In this document: piece by piece, positions 7,808 through 15,582 of the stretch
Layout of the letters: each line of letters begins with the position of its first letter
Position numbering within the stretch: position 1 is the stretch's first letter
Assembly: GCF_000577335.1 (NCBI RefSeq)
Contig: NZ_CBYL010000011.1
Location: 17,327 to 81,326, forward strand
Source of the DNA: Faecalispora jeddahensis
GTDB lineage: Bacteria > Bacillota > Clostridia > Oscillospirales > Acutalibacteraceae
Direction: 5' to 3'
DNA: 64,000 bases
Notes under the pieces: model-generated
The model's input: the letters and a program-made list of their open reading frames with translations, nothing else
Databases searched by the model: none
What the model was told of the DNA's origin: nothing
Translations under genes and position numbers: made by a program

Positions 7808-8326
7808 ATGAAACCGGAATATACCCTGATCCGCTCCAGCCGCAAGACCCTTTCGCTGGAGATTACGCGTGATGCCGCCGTAGTGGTGCGCGCCCCCAAG
7901 CGCTGCCCGCAGAGAGAAATCGACCTGTTCGTCACCCAGCGGGAAAGCTGGATTCAATCCGCTCTGGAACGGCAGCGCAGCCGCATAGAGCAGCACCCGG
8001 AGCCGAGCGACGAACAGCGCGAACAGCTTATTCGCCGCGCAAAGGAAATCCTGCCGGAACGGGTCGCCTATTATTCCGGCCTGATGGAGCTGCACCCCAC
8101 CGGCATTACGATCACGGGGGCCGTTTCCCGCTTTGGCAGCTGCAGCCCCAAAAACCGGCTTTGCTTTTCCTGGCGGCTGATGCAATACCCGATGCGCGCT
8201 GTGGATTACGTTGTGGTACACGAGCTGGCTCATATCCGCCATAAAAACCACAGCAGGGATTTTTATGCACTGGTACAATCCATTTTGCCGGATTATCGGG
8301 AGCGCTGGCAGCTGCTGAAGGAATGA
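7808..8326 (+). CDS. YgjP-type metallopeptidase (DUF45, M48 clan)
   Basis: A 172-aa predicted zinc peptidase of the YgjP/DUF45 family. The catalytic motif HELAHIRHKNHSRDFY near residues 138-153 supplies the HExxH ligands and catalytic Glu, with a downstream His. The N-terminal half carries the family's basic RSSRKTLSLEI and RFGSCS blocks. The ATG at 7808 follows GGAAAGGA. An ATG at 7781 overlapping the MATE stop is an alternative. Biological substrates of the family are not established. Confidence 0.88.
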   Translation: MKPEYTLIRSSRKTLSLEITRDAAVVVRAPKRCPQREIDLFVTQRESWIQSALERQRSRIEQHPEPSDEQREQLIRRAKEILPERVAYYSGLMELHPTGITITGAVSRFGSCSPKNRLCFSWRLMQYPMRAVDYVVVHELAHIRHKNHSRDFYALVQSILPDYRERWQLLKE

Positions 8327-8390
8327 TGTTGTTTTGAAGGCAAAATGTTGGAAGCAATCATTTTTTTGTACGAAAAATGAGCAAAATCCA

Positions 8391-8419
8391 TTGACATAGC
8401 ATACAACTTATGGTATCAT
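8391..8419 (+). promoter_or_regulatory. Promoter of tRNA-Ser pair
   Basis: TTGACA (8391-8396) and TATCAT (8414-8419) with a 17-bp spacer lie about 20 bases before the first tRNA. Confidence 0.8.
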
Positions 8420-8438
8420 AACTCTCGCACCTTGTGTT

Positions 8439-8527
8439 GGAGGGGTGTCCGAGTGGTTTAAGGAGCTAGTCTTGAAAACTAGTGATCTCGCAAGGGACCA
8501 AGAGTTCGAATCTCTTCCCCTCCGCCA
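8439..8527 (+). tRNA. tRNA-Ser (anticodon UGA)
   Basis: The acceptor stem GGAGGGG/CCCCTCC closes a class II tRNA with the long variable arm expected of tRNA-Ser. The anticodon loop CTTGAAA within CTAGT...ACTAG gives UGA. Discriminator G and CCA are encoded (8524-8527). Confidence 0.97.
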
Positions 8528-8568
8528 TTCGTAAATAAAGCTGACAAGCTTATCAATAAAATAGATTC

Positions 8569-8658
8569 GGAGAAATACCCAAGTGGTGAAGGGGCTCCCC
8601 TGCTAAGGGAGTAGGTCGGGTAACCGGCGCAAGGGTTCAAATCCCTTTTTCTCCGCCA
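8569..8658 (+). tRNA. tRNA-Ser (anticodon GCU)
   Basis: The acceptor stem GGAGAAA/TTTCTCC closes a class II tRNA with a long variable arm. The anticodon loop CTGCTAA between CTCCC and GGGAG gives GCU. CCA is encoded. It is co-transcribed with the preceding tRNA-Ser, 41 bases away. Confidence 0.97.
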
Positions 8659-8682
8659 GCAGGTTGAACCTGCGTGCGAATA

Positions 8683-8710
8683 GCGCACTCACATTTGTGG
8701 GTGCGTTTTA
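8683..8710 (+). terminator. Terminator of tRNA-Ser pair
   Basis: A 10-bp stem CGCACTCACA / TGTGGGTGCG with one mismatch and a 2-nt loop (8684-8705) is followed by TTTT. Confidence 0.7.
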
Positions 8711-8868
8711 CTTTGTATCTGCACTGAAAGCCTGCATCTTTTATCACCTGACTTTTCAATCCGTATGAATATAAAGTTCATGCGGTTTTTTGTAGTCTTT
8801 CTTTCCATCTTGTGATATACTTGAGTTAGTCTATTCTAACACATAAATATACCTAAAGGAGTGAGTTT

Positions 8869-9690
8869 ATGAGCCATCCCACGCCTCTGGATTTGCAGTC
8901 TGTACAGGGAACCATGCTGATTCCCCTATGGGGCCGCGCCAAATACAGCGCAAAATACCGGAACATTCTTCAGGACAAAGACGCCATGGAAATCATCCGG
9001 AAGCATTCATTTGATTTTTCCGGCATTGAAAAAACCTTCGGTGATTTCAGCGGACTTTGCTATATCGTTCGCGCGCGGAAAATGGATGATGCCGTTCGCC
9101 GCTTTATGGAAAAGCACCCAAAGGGCACCATCGTCAACATAGGGGCAGGGCTGGATACCGGGTTTTCTCGTGTGGATAACGGCAGCATACATTGGTACAA
9201 CCTTGATCTGCCCGATTCGATTGCATACCGTAAAACGCTGCTGCCCGACACAGAGCGAAGCACCTGCATTCCCAAATCGTTCTTTGATGAGTCGTGGTTT
9301 GATGATATCCACTTCGATAAGGACAACGGAATTCTGTTTATTTCGGGCGGCGTCTTCTACTATTTCAAGGAAGAACAGCTGAAAGCCATCTTCTCCTCCA
9401 TGGCACGCCGATTTCCCGGGGGCGAGGTATACTTTGACGCGGAATCGAAAACCGCCGTGGAAAAGTCCAATGAAATGGTACAGAAAACCGGGAACAAAGG
9501 CGCGCAGATGTACTTCTATGTGAACGATGCCACAGCCATACAAAGCTGGTCCACGGCGATTCGTGAAGTAAGCATTGAGCCGTACTTTAAGGGGCTCGCC
9601 TATACCGATGGCTTGAAAATACGCGCGCAGATGGCGGTTATGGACAAGGCGGGAATGATGAAGTTCGTTCACGTGAAATTTGCCGACTAA
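8869..9690 (+). CDS. Class I SAM methyltransferase, LCMT/PPM1-like
   Basis: A 273-aa protein resembling the leucine carboxyl methyltransferase (Tcmp/PPM1) branch of SAM-dependent methyltransferases. The SAM-binding strand-loop is IVNIGAGLDTGFSRVD near residues 88-103, with the acidic WYNLDLPD after the second strand. In bacteria such proteins often modify polyketides or small carboxylates; no biosynthetic genes are adjacent. GGAGTGAG precedes the ATG. A TATACT -10 lies at 8816. It is a monocistronic gene with its own terminator. Confidence 0.85.
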   Translation: MSHPTPLDLQSVQGTMLIPLWGRAKYSAKYRNILQDKDAMEIIRKHSFDFSGIEKTFGDFSGLCYIVRARKMDDAVRRFMEKHPKGTIVNIGAGLDTGFSRVDNGSIHWYNLDLPDSIAYRKTLLPDTERSTCIPKSFFDESWFDDIHFDKDNGILFISGGVFYYFKEEQLKAIFSSMARRFPGGEVYFDAESKTAVEKSNEMVQKTGNKGAQMYFYVNDATAIQSWSTAIREVSIEPYFKGLAYTDGLKIRAQMAVMDKAGMMKFVHVKFAD

Positions 9691-9839
9691 AGAATCGCTT
9701 ACAACGACACTCGATATGAACCTTTGTCTTTGGCGGGGCGATTCCATTCTCCGGGCCTTTTTGCAGCGGCAGGTTTCCGCTTTGCCGCACGGAACCTGCG
9801 TTTCTGTTTTCAGATGCATCTCTTGCTCTCCCCAGAAAA

Positions 9840-9877
9840 AAGCCGCATGATCAAAAAGATCATGCGGCTTTTTTTTT
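9840..9877 (+). terminator. Terminator after methyltransferase gene
   Basis: A 13-bp perfect stem AAGCCGCATGATC / GATCATGCGGCTT with an A5 loop is followed by seven or more T. The remaining 9691-10015 spacer shows nothing else. Confidence 0.9.
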
Positions 9878-10015
9878 ATCTGAAACTGATAATACGCATC
9901 TCACAAAGAGGAAATTGCCGGATAAGCGAAAGAAGTTTTCTGGATTTACTTTCATACCAGCCGGCTTTTTTTCAAGCTGAAAGAACGGCATCTGCAAAGC
10001 ACGACCAACTCAAAT

Positions 10016-11035
10016 TTAAAACCATTTTTTCTTCTTGAAAAACAGGATCATCACAATACTGACAGCGACCATCACTGCCCAAACAACAGGATATCCCCAC
10101 GTCTGGTTCAGTTCGGGCATATATTTAAAATTCATCCCGTACACTCCCACAATAAAAGTAAGCGGGATAAAGATGGTGGAGATGATGGTCAGCACCTTCA
10201 TGATTTCGTTCATCCGGTAGCTGATGTTCGAAAAATGCAGATCGGCCAGGCCGGACAGCAGATCGCGGTAAGTTTCGGTAGAATCGATGGCCTGCACGAT
10301 ATGATTGTAAACATCCCGCAGGTACGGCTCCGTTTCGGGATGAATCAGCTCGCTCGATTCCTTGTCCATCAGCGAGGCCACGTTGCGCAGCGGCCAGATA
10401 TGCCGGTTGACCCGCAGCAGGTTTTTCTTGATCGCGCGGATTTGCAGCAGATGCTGCTTTGTGGTTTGTTCCATGATACTGTCTTCCAGATCGTCGATCT
10501 GCCCGCCGATCGTTTCGAGCACATCGAAATAACCGTCAACAATGGCATCCAGCAGCAGATAGACCAAATGATCCGCCCCCATGGAGCGCACACGCGCATC
10601 GGCCTGAATGCGCCTGCGGATGCTCTCGAACACATCCCCTTTGGTATCCCCAAAGGTAAGGACATAATTGTGCCCAAGCAGAATATTGGTGTGCTCTACC
10701 GTCAGAGCGTCGCCGGTAAAATAAATCATTTTCGTCACGACGGAAAGAAACCCGTCGTACTCCTCTACCTTGGCGCGCTGAAATTGATTGCGCAGATTGT
10801 GAATGACCAGCGGATGAATATGAAACACAGTCCCGATCTCATTCAATAGCTCTTCGCTGCAGGGGCCGTCCACATTGATCCACCGCACATGTTTTTCAGC
10901 AATATCGGCCAGCGAATCCAGCCGCTGCGAGGATGAAAAATCCCAAAGGAAAATATCACAGACATCTGTACTGTAATCAAAAATCTCGATCGACGGCCAT
11001 TCTTCGGGTTCTCCCAAGCTTTTTTTCCGCTCCAT
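10016..11035 (-). CDS. corA: CorA-family magnesium/cobalt transporter
   Basis: A 339-aa homopentameric Mg2+ channel of the CorA family. A large cytoplasmic N-terminal domain ends in a long alpha-helical stalk. Two C-terminal membrane helices carry the selectivity signature YGMNF between them, and a basic KKKKWF tail closes the protein. The ATG at 11035 lies 12 bases after AGGAGG. It is transcribed alone. No M-box or other Mg riboswitch was seen upstream. Confidence 0.95.
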   Translation of the reverse strand: MERKKSLGEPEEWPSIEIFDYSTDVCDIFLWDFSSSQRLDSLADIAEKHVRWINVDGPCSEELLNEIGTVFHIHPLVIHNLRNQFQRAKVEEYDGFLSVVTKMIYFTGDALTVEHTNILLGHNYVLTFGDTKGDVFESIRRRIQADARVRSMGADHLVYLLLDAIVDGYFDVLETIGGQIDDLEDSIMEQTTKQHLLQIRAIKKNLLRVNRHIWPLRNVASLMDKESSELIHPETEPYLRDVYNHIVQAIDSTETYRDLLSGLADLHFSNISYRMNEIMKVLTIISTIFIPLTFIVGVYGMNFKYMPELNQTWGYPVVWAVMVAVSIVMILFFKKKKWF

Positions 11036-11224
11036 TGGAACAAATTCCTCCTGTTTTCATTCTTCTTATATGCTCACTCTTACTTTATTCTGCCCTGTTC
11101 GTCGTACTGCGAATGGATTTACTCTTTCGAACTGCGATCCCGTTTTTGAATCTTGCTCTTTCCCGTAAGCGATGAGCGAACTTCTATTATCGCTATTATA
11201 CCACAAATTTGCAGGAAGAGATTG
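11036..11224. other. Intergenic, nothing recognised
   Basis: Leader side of corA. A minus-strand TATAAT near 11200 may be its promoter, but the -35 is unclear. Confidence 0.3.
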
Positions 11225-11316
11225 ACATAGATCATCAATAGCAGAATCACTCGGCCGATGGTTCAACGCTCTCAGGCGCCTAAAGCTTTGGATTGCACCG
11301 TAAGGTTATTATGATG
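11225..11316 (-). repeat. Dispersed structured repeat, copy R2
   Basis: Minus-strand single copy, diverged. It has CATAATAACCTT, then outer stem GGTGC/GCGCC (complement of 11295-11299 and 11275-11279), then the conserved CTGAGAG and GTTGAA blocks. The outer stem differs from every other copy but remains paired through one G-U. Confidence 0.6.
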
Positions 11317-11424
11317 TATTTTAGCTTCACGCACTCTTCTTTTATGTTTTAGAGAAAGCCTTTATCGTATGATTTTTCCATAGAAAGAGAAAATATTTGC
11401 AGAGTATCTGGTAAATTTAACAAC

Positions 11425-11453
11425 TTGGCAGTAAAATAAAGGAAGCCTAGTAT
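11425..11453 (+). promoter_or_regulatory. Promoter of ferredoxin gene
   Basis: TTGGCA (11425-11430) and TAGTAT (11448-11453) are separated by 17 bp, about 60 nt before the start codon. Confidence 0.6.
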
Positions 11454-11512
11454 TTATTGAGGCTGAAAAGGAAAGAATTTCAAGTGATATCACAAAAGAA
11501 AGGATGTACTTT

Positions 11513-11701
11513 ATGAAGGCAATGCTTGACAGATCGGGTTGTATTTCCTGCGGACTCTGTGCAGAAACCTGTCCAGAAGTATTTCGCATGGCAGACGACG
11601 GCGTAGCAGAGGTTTATCAGGAGGATGTTCCGGAGAGCGCAGAGGCAACAGCCGTTGAAGCACAGGAAGGGTGTCCTGTTTCCGTTATCACAGTAGATTA
11701 A
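11513..11701 (+). CDS. Single-cluster [4Fe-4S] ferredoxin
   Basis: A 62-aa acidic electron carrier. The first cysteine block CISCGLCAETCP near residues 9-20 and the C-terminal GCPVSVI supply ligands for one [4Fe-4S] cluster. There is no second CxxCxxC block, so it is not a 2[4Fe-4S] clostridial type. ATG at 11513 was chosen because AAAGGA lies at correct spacing; an ATG at 11504 sits on top of that site. It stands alone between its promoter and a perfect palindromic terminator. In this organism it could serve the hydrogenase or Etf systems; that is inference. Confidence 0.9.
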   Translation: MKAMLDRSGCISCGLCAETCPEVFRMADDGVAEVYQEDVPESAEATAVEAQEGCPVSVITVD

Positions 11702-11709
11702 GTTTTCTG

Positions 11710-11747
11710 AAAGCGCTGTGGCGGCCATATGGCCGCCACAGCGCTTT
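11710..11747. terminator. 38-bp perfect palindrome, bidirectional terminator
   Basis: The 19-bp arms begin AAAGCGCTGTGGCGGCC and meet at CATATG with no unpaired bases. It separates the converging ferredoxin and HD-protein genes. Confidence 0.8.
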
Positions 11748-11758
11748 ATGGAAACACG

Positions 11759-12256
11759 TTATTCATCCTTCAAAAACATTGTTTTCAGCAAATGCTTCCC
11801 GGTTTCCGTGCGGAACAGGGTCGACAGAACGTTGCGAATCGCCTGCTCGCTCAGCGCATCCTCATAGGCGTTTACCAGAAAATCCGCCTCCACCAGAATC
11901 TGGTGATCCATCTGCTGAATATTGCCGTAAGTATGATGATGGCCTACCAGCCAGCACACACGGTCTACAAACGGCTCCGGATAACCGAGCGGCTTTAAAA
12001 GCGCCTCGGCCTCCGGCGGGCCCTCAAGCTCCTGATACTTTCCTGAGCTGCTGTGGTATTTTTCTTCGCTGTTTTTGATCCCAATATCATGCACCAGAGC
12101 CGCAACCTCAAGAATTTCCTGCATATCGGGGTCAATGTGCTCCATTTCTCCAATGAGTTTGGCAAAATGATACACCTTAATGAAATGCTGAATCCGTTTT
12201 GGGTCACCGGCGTAATAGTCGATCATTTTGACCGTAACCTGCTGCGTGCTGTTCAT
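11759..12256 (-). CDS. HD-domain phosphohydrolase
   Basis: A 165-aa predicted metal-dependent phosphohydrolase. HD-superfamily ligands are visible in HFIKVYHFAKLIGE (H), ALVHDIGIK (HD, near residues 60-65) and the later HHHTYGN. Similar stand-alone HD proteins are common in Clostridia without a known substrate. The start ATG at 12256 follows AGGAG; an upstream in-frame GTG overlaps that site and was not used. Confidence 0.85.
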   Translation of the reverse strand: MNSTQQVTVKMIDYYAGDPKRIQHFIKVYHFAKLIGEMEHIDPDMQEILEVAALVHDIGIKNSEEKYHSSSGKYQELEGPPEAEALLKPLGYPEPFVDRVCWLVGHHHTYGNIQQMDHQILVEADFLVNAYEDALSEQAIRNVLSTLFRTETGKHLLKTMFLKDE

Positions 12257-12490
12257 GCCTGAATCACTCCTTTTCACTGCCCTGCCGTTCTGTTATGCTT
12301 ACAGATCATTCTTCAAAAAGCCTCTGATGCTGCCCGGAAACAACATGGACGGCATCTGTTTTATGGGAAAAGCGGGCCCGCCCGTTTGGCAGTCCGCGCG
12401 GAACAGTGATTTCATTTCTTTCTTTATATCACACCTGAGGCATTCCCGCAACCAGGCTACGCAATCATTTCAAAAAGATTTTCAGGGAAT

Positions 12491-13594
12491 CTAATCGGCC
12501 TGCTCCTGTACCCTTTGGCGGATCAGTTCCAGATTGGATTTCAGGCGTTCATCCGCAGGCCGCATTTTGCAGGCCTTTTCCGCGTGGTCCTCCGCCTTCC
12601 CATACAGGCCCAGATAATAGGCGGAAACCGCCCCCAGATCGTACAGCTCCGCTCCCCAGCATTCCGGCTCCATCAGGTAGCTGCCGCTCTTTTGCGTGAT
12701 CGAAAGCGCCGACCGCACCATAGTGTACACCAGCGGCCAGTTTTTTTCCTCATAGGCCAGTCTGGCGAAAGCCAGATACGGCTCGCGCACCGTCGGGCAT
12801 TCCTCAATCGCGCGGAACAGCCATGTCATGGCCGCCTTGCCATCCTGTAATTTTTCATAGCTCTGCGCGATAAACCGCATGGCGGCGCTTCTCTCTTCGC
12901 CCCATCTTGCCGCCGGAAGCTTTAGATACTGTTTCAGCGTTTCAATCGCAGAATCGTATTTCTGGTAATACAGATACTCTCGGCCAAGCCAGAACGTGGC
13001 CCTGTCGTCAGACGGGTCTTCCTTTACTGAAAGCTCCAGCAAGGGCAGGTACTGGCTTCTGGGCTTTGAAACATCCGGGTAATGATGAAGAACGAGCTCC
13101 TCGATCCATATCTCGTTTTCTCCGCCTTCCCCGGTGTATTCCAAAATCTCATGTACAGGGCGAATCCAGTGGAAATCATGCCGCCGGTGAATCTTTTCTC
13201 TCTGGTATTTTTGATCGGGCATACCGTCGGAACGATGATTCCAGATATACGGGTATTTTGCGCGGGTATACTCCGGGCTCCAGGCGGATTCCAGAACCGC
13301 TGTCCACCCGGGTTCGTGGATCTCATCCAGATCGATCGATACACAGATGTCTACGTCGTCAGGGACATGGCTGAGCGCGCGGTTTCGCGCCTCATCAAAC
13401 CGCCATGGAATAATTTTCTCTTCATAGACCGTCGCGCCGCGCTCCCGAAGCTTTTCGACCGTACGGTCTATGGAGCCGGTATCGACCACAATCACCAGAT
13501 CGGCTTCGCTGACGGAATCCATCCAGCGGTCGACAAACTTTTCCTCGTTTTTACTGATCGCGTATACACAAATCTTATATTGGCCCAATCGCAT
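12491..13594 (-). CDS. Glycosyltransferase family 2 protein with TPR-like C-terminus
   Basis: A 367-aa protein. The N-terminal ~220 residues are a GT2 (GT-A fold) domain with the nucleotide-binding VVDTGSIDRTVE, an SIDLDEIHEPGW metal-binding DxD-type motif and the HWIRPVHEILEY block. The C-terminal ~150 residues form helical TPR-like repeats (ATFWLGREYLYYQKYDSAIETLKQYL and following). GTs of this layout are thought to glycosylate surface or spore proteins, but the acceptor is unknown. ATG at 13594 follows GGGGGAGA directly. Confidence 0.85.
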   Translation of the reverse strand: MRLGQYKICVYAISKNEEKFVDRWMDSVSEADLVIVVDTGSIDRTVEKLRERGATVYEEKIIPWRFDEARNRALSHVPDDVDICVSIDLDEIHEPGWTAVLESAWSPEYTRAKYPYIWNHRSDGMPDQKYQREKIHRRHDFHWIRPVHEILEYTGEGGENEIWIEELVLHHYPDVSKPRSQYLPLLELSVKEDPSDDRATFWLGREYLYYQKYDSAIETLKQYLKLPAARWGEERSAAMRFIAQSYEKLQDGKAAMTWLFRAIEECPTVREPYLAFARLAYEEKNWPLVYTMVRSALSITQKSGSYLMEPECWGAELYDLGAVSAYYLGLYGKAEDHAEKACKMRPADERLKSNLELIRQRVQEQAD

Positions 13595-13629
13595 TCTCCC
13601 CCTTATTCAAGATCATCTCCTTCTGATAG

Positions 13630-13660
13630 TATATGACCCTGCTTTGGGGAGAGTGCCGAA
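13630..13660 (-). repeat. Short duplicated hairpin motif, copy 1
   Basis: On the minus strand TTCGGCACTCTCCCC, a short loop, then GGGTCATATA. A near-identical copy lies at 13769-13799, and the two flank a terminator. This copy falls in the leader of the glycosyltransferase gene. Function unknown. Confidence 0.5.
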
Positions 13661-13701
13661 GGGGAATTGGCATTATAAATTAATAAGTCACTAATAAAGT
13701 G

Positions 13702-13742
13702 AGCGATTTCTTCCCCCGTCTGCGGCGGGGGAAGAAATCGCT
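13702..13742. terminator. Strong hairpin between ddh and glycosyltransferase genes
   Basis: A 17-bp perfect stem (13702-13718 with 13726-13742) has a 7-nt loop. It probably ends the ddh transcript on the minus strand. Confidence 0.75.
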
Positions 13743-13768
13743 GTATTTGCTTAAAGCTATATTATCTT

Positions 13769-13799
13769 TATATGATCCCCATTCTGGGAGAGTGCCGAA
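13769..13799 (-). repeat. Short duplicated hairpin motif, copy 2
   Basis: On the minus strand TTCGGCACTCTCCC, loop AGAAT, then GGGGATCATATA. It lies 139 bp from copy 1 in the same orientation, in the 3' untranslated region of ddh. Confidence 0.5.
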
Positions 13800-13846
13800 C
13801 CGGGCCAGCCCTAAAACAGCCACCCGGCGATTGGGTTCCGGACTTT

Positions 13847-14746
13847 TTAGACCAAAGCGGCAATCGCACTTTCTCGGCTGCCGGGCAGCAGATCAACCAC
13901 CGGAATCTCGATCATGGTATAAGCGCCGGGCTGCTGGCGCATTGCGGCTCTGGCGCACGCAACCATAATCTGCGATGTCAGAGCAGGGTTGTTGATCTCC
14001 ATACGAAACTCAAACCGCTGGTTGTCCGTTTCGCCGGATACGCCCTTTCTCTCCATCCGTACGCCATGCCCCCTATCGATAACGGCACTGATATCGGGCA
14101 CCTGAATCACATGTGTTTCATCATGGGCGAAATAATCGTCGCTCCGGATCGCCGCGGTGACCTGCGCAAGATCTGCATCGTCCTCCAGCTGCACATAAAC
14201 CATTCGTCTGTGTACGCCCGTGCCCAGCGGAATCGTCATGGAAAGCGCGCCCTTTACGCCCTTCACCGCCTTGGCCGCAACCGTGTGGCCCATGCTCATG
14301 CCGGGGCCGAAATTCGTGTAGGTGATGCCTCTGGGCGCGCAGGCCTGCATCAGCGCACGCACCACGGAATCACTGCCCGGGTCCCACCCGGCGGCAAGAA
14401 CCGCCACCCGGCCGCTTTCTTTCGCTTTTTGGCCCAAAACCGCCCGCAGCTCGGGAATAGAAGTATGAATATCGAAGCTGTCTACCGTATGAATGCCCAT
14501 TGCAAGAAATGTTTGCGCATATTCCTGCACACTGCGCGTCGGTACGCACAGCAGCGCAACATCCACCGGCTCAAGCTCGCTTACATCCTGTGCCACTTTG
14601 ATGCCTGCCAGTTCCTTTGGCACCGGCTCCCCGGCGTTTCTTCTGACGACCCCGGACAGCTCCATATCCGGCGCGGCAAGAACCGCCTCCAGCGCATACT
14701 TGCCGATATTTCCGTATCCTACAATTGCAATCCTTGTCTTATTCAT
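13847..14746 (-). CDS. ddh: meso-Diaminopimelate D-dehydrogenase
   Basis: A 299-aa NADPH-dependent enzyme of the one-step (dehydrogenase) branch of lysine/meso-DAP synthesis, interconverting L-tetrahydrodipicolinate and meso-DAP. The Rossmann motif is [17 protein letters not shown] at residues 6-22. The DapDH signatures [15 protein letters not shown] and [15 protein letters not shown] follow near residues 117-131 and 145-159. AAAAGGAGGCG precedes the ATG. No lysine riboswitch was recognised upstream. It supplies DAP for peptidoglycan and, in a spore former, dipicolinate precursors. Confidence 0.95.
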   Translation of the reverse strand: MNKTRIAIVGYGNIGKYALEAVLAAPDMELSGVVRRNAGEPVPKELAGIKVAQDVSELEPVDVALLCVPTRSVQEYAQTFLAMGIHTVDSFDIHTSIPELRAVLGQKAKESGRVAVLAAGWDPGSDSVVRALMQACAPRGITYTNFGPGMSMGHTVAAKAVKGVKGALSMTIPLGTGVHRRMVYVQLEDDADLAQVTAAIRSDDYFAHDETHVIQVPDISAVIDRGHGVRMERKGVSGETDNQRFEFRMEINNPALTSQIMVACARAAMRQQPGAYTMIEIPVVDLLPGSRESAIAALV

Positions 14747-14899
14747 AAAGCGCCTCCTTTTAGACTTATTGTAGAGAATTTTTCCGTATTTTGCAAGTAC
14801 CGTTTACAGATGCTGCAAAAGCAGAAGGAACTGACAAAATCCGCGGAACAGTTTGGAAGCAGAGACAAAAATCCAGCGTGGTTTTTGTCTGTCAATTAG

Positions 14900-14928
14900 T
14901 TGACAATCTGGCCAATTCCTTTTATACT
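14900..14928 (+). promoter_or_regulatory. Strong sigma-A promoter of non-coding region
   Basis: TTGACA (14900-14905) and TATACT (14923-14928) have an exact 17-bp spacer. The next gene start is 400 bp away, so this promoter drives a long non-coding transcript. Confidence 0.85.
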
Positions 14929-14934
14929 CTAATT

Positions 14935-15190
14935 AAATTGCAGATAAAATTCGCAACTTAATAACTGTCGTGAAGCGGCCGGCGGTATGTGCCGCTACGA
15001 GAGCCTTATCATACGAACCCCGCGAACATTTCATATTTTTGCGCACCGCTGTCCACAGCGTTAAAAAAGCGTTTCTCGCTTCTTTCATTGAAGATTTGTA
15101 TGATAACGAGACCTAACCCGCCATTTCTGCCAAGTATTTTCTTCGCAGATCTGCCGGACCGAATCCCACAAAAAACGAATCTGACGGAAA
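14935..15190 (+). ncRNA. Candidate structured RNA with 6S-like architecture
   Basis: It lies directly downstream of a consensus promoter and has no supported reading frame. Nested long-range stems can be drawn: CAGAT(aaaa)TTCG with CGAATCTG (14941-14953 / 15176-15183); GGCCGGC with GCCGGACC (14977-14983 / 15153-15160); and a 12-bp stem TTATCATACGAA with TTTGTATGATAA (15006-15017 / 15095-15106). Apical hairpins such as CGCTG-TCCA-CAGCG lie inside. One long rod interrupted by a central bubble is the layout of 6S RNA (ssrS). A cis-acting leader of the hyd operon is the alternative. Only folding by eye supports this. Confidence 0.45.
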
Positions 15191-15243
15191 AGCACTGCTG
15201 ATCTGAAAGAAACGGATCGATAGTCCTCTTTTACAAGCGGGCC

Positions 15244-15308
15244 GTCTGTTTTGCTGCGTTTTGATCAGACCCCAAAGCCTTTCCGAATTCTCGGAAGGGC
15301 TTTTATTT
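15244..15308 (+). terminator. Hairpin plus terminator just ahead of hyd operon
   Basis: GTCTG/CAGAC (15244-15248 / 15266-15270) is followed by a terminator with stem AAGCCTTTCCGA / TCGGAAGGGCTT (15275-15302) and TTTTATTT. It ends about five bases before the ribosome binding site at 15313, so it either ends the upstream RNA or attenuates the operon. Confidence 0.75.
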
Positions 15309-15327
15309 ATTTCAGGAGGAATGCGTT

Positions 15328-15582
15328 ATGAACCGAGTCGCTGTGATCAGCGCCATTTTAGAGCAGCCGAATTTGTGTCAGCAGGAATTCAATCAGGTGA
15401 TCTCTTCCTTTCAGGGCATCGTCAAGGGCCGCATGGGAATCCCCATGCCGGAGGAGAACATGGCCGTGATTTCTCTGGTAGTGGTCAGCAGTACCGACGA
15501 GATCAACAGCCTGACCGGGCGCCTCGGCAGGCTGGAGCACGTGACCGTCAAGACTTCGATTTCGAAAAAGGAGGTTTCCTGA
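15328..15582 (+). CDS. TM1266-type iron-only hydrogenase system regulator
   Basis: An 84-aa ACT-like small protein of the family named iron-only hydrogenase system regulator after its constant linkage to hydEFG. The core is MNRVAVISAILEQP, then GIVKGRMGIPMPEENMAVISLVV and LTGRLGRLEHVTVKTSISK. The biochemical role is unknown; the fold suggests ligand-binding regulation of hydrogenase expression or maturation. TCAGGAGG precedes the ATG, and hydF begins at the base after its stop. Confidence 0.9.
   Translation: MNRVAVISAILEQPNLCQQEFNQVISSFQGIVKGRMGIPMPEENMAVISLVVVSSTDEINSLTGRLGRLEHVTVKTSISKKEVS

Noticed and set aside
13772..14899. Long plus-strand open frame opposite ddh
   Set aside because: Antisense to a secure enzyme; no ribosome binding site.
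14747..14899. Lysine riboswitch upstream of ddh
   Set aside because: Leader is short and lacks the conserved lysine-box elements.
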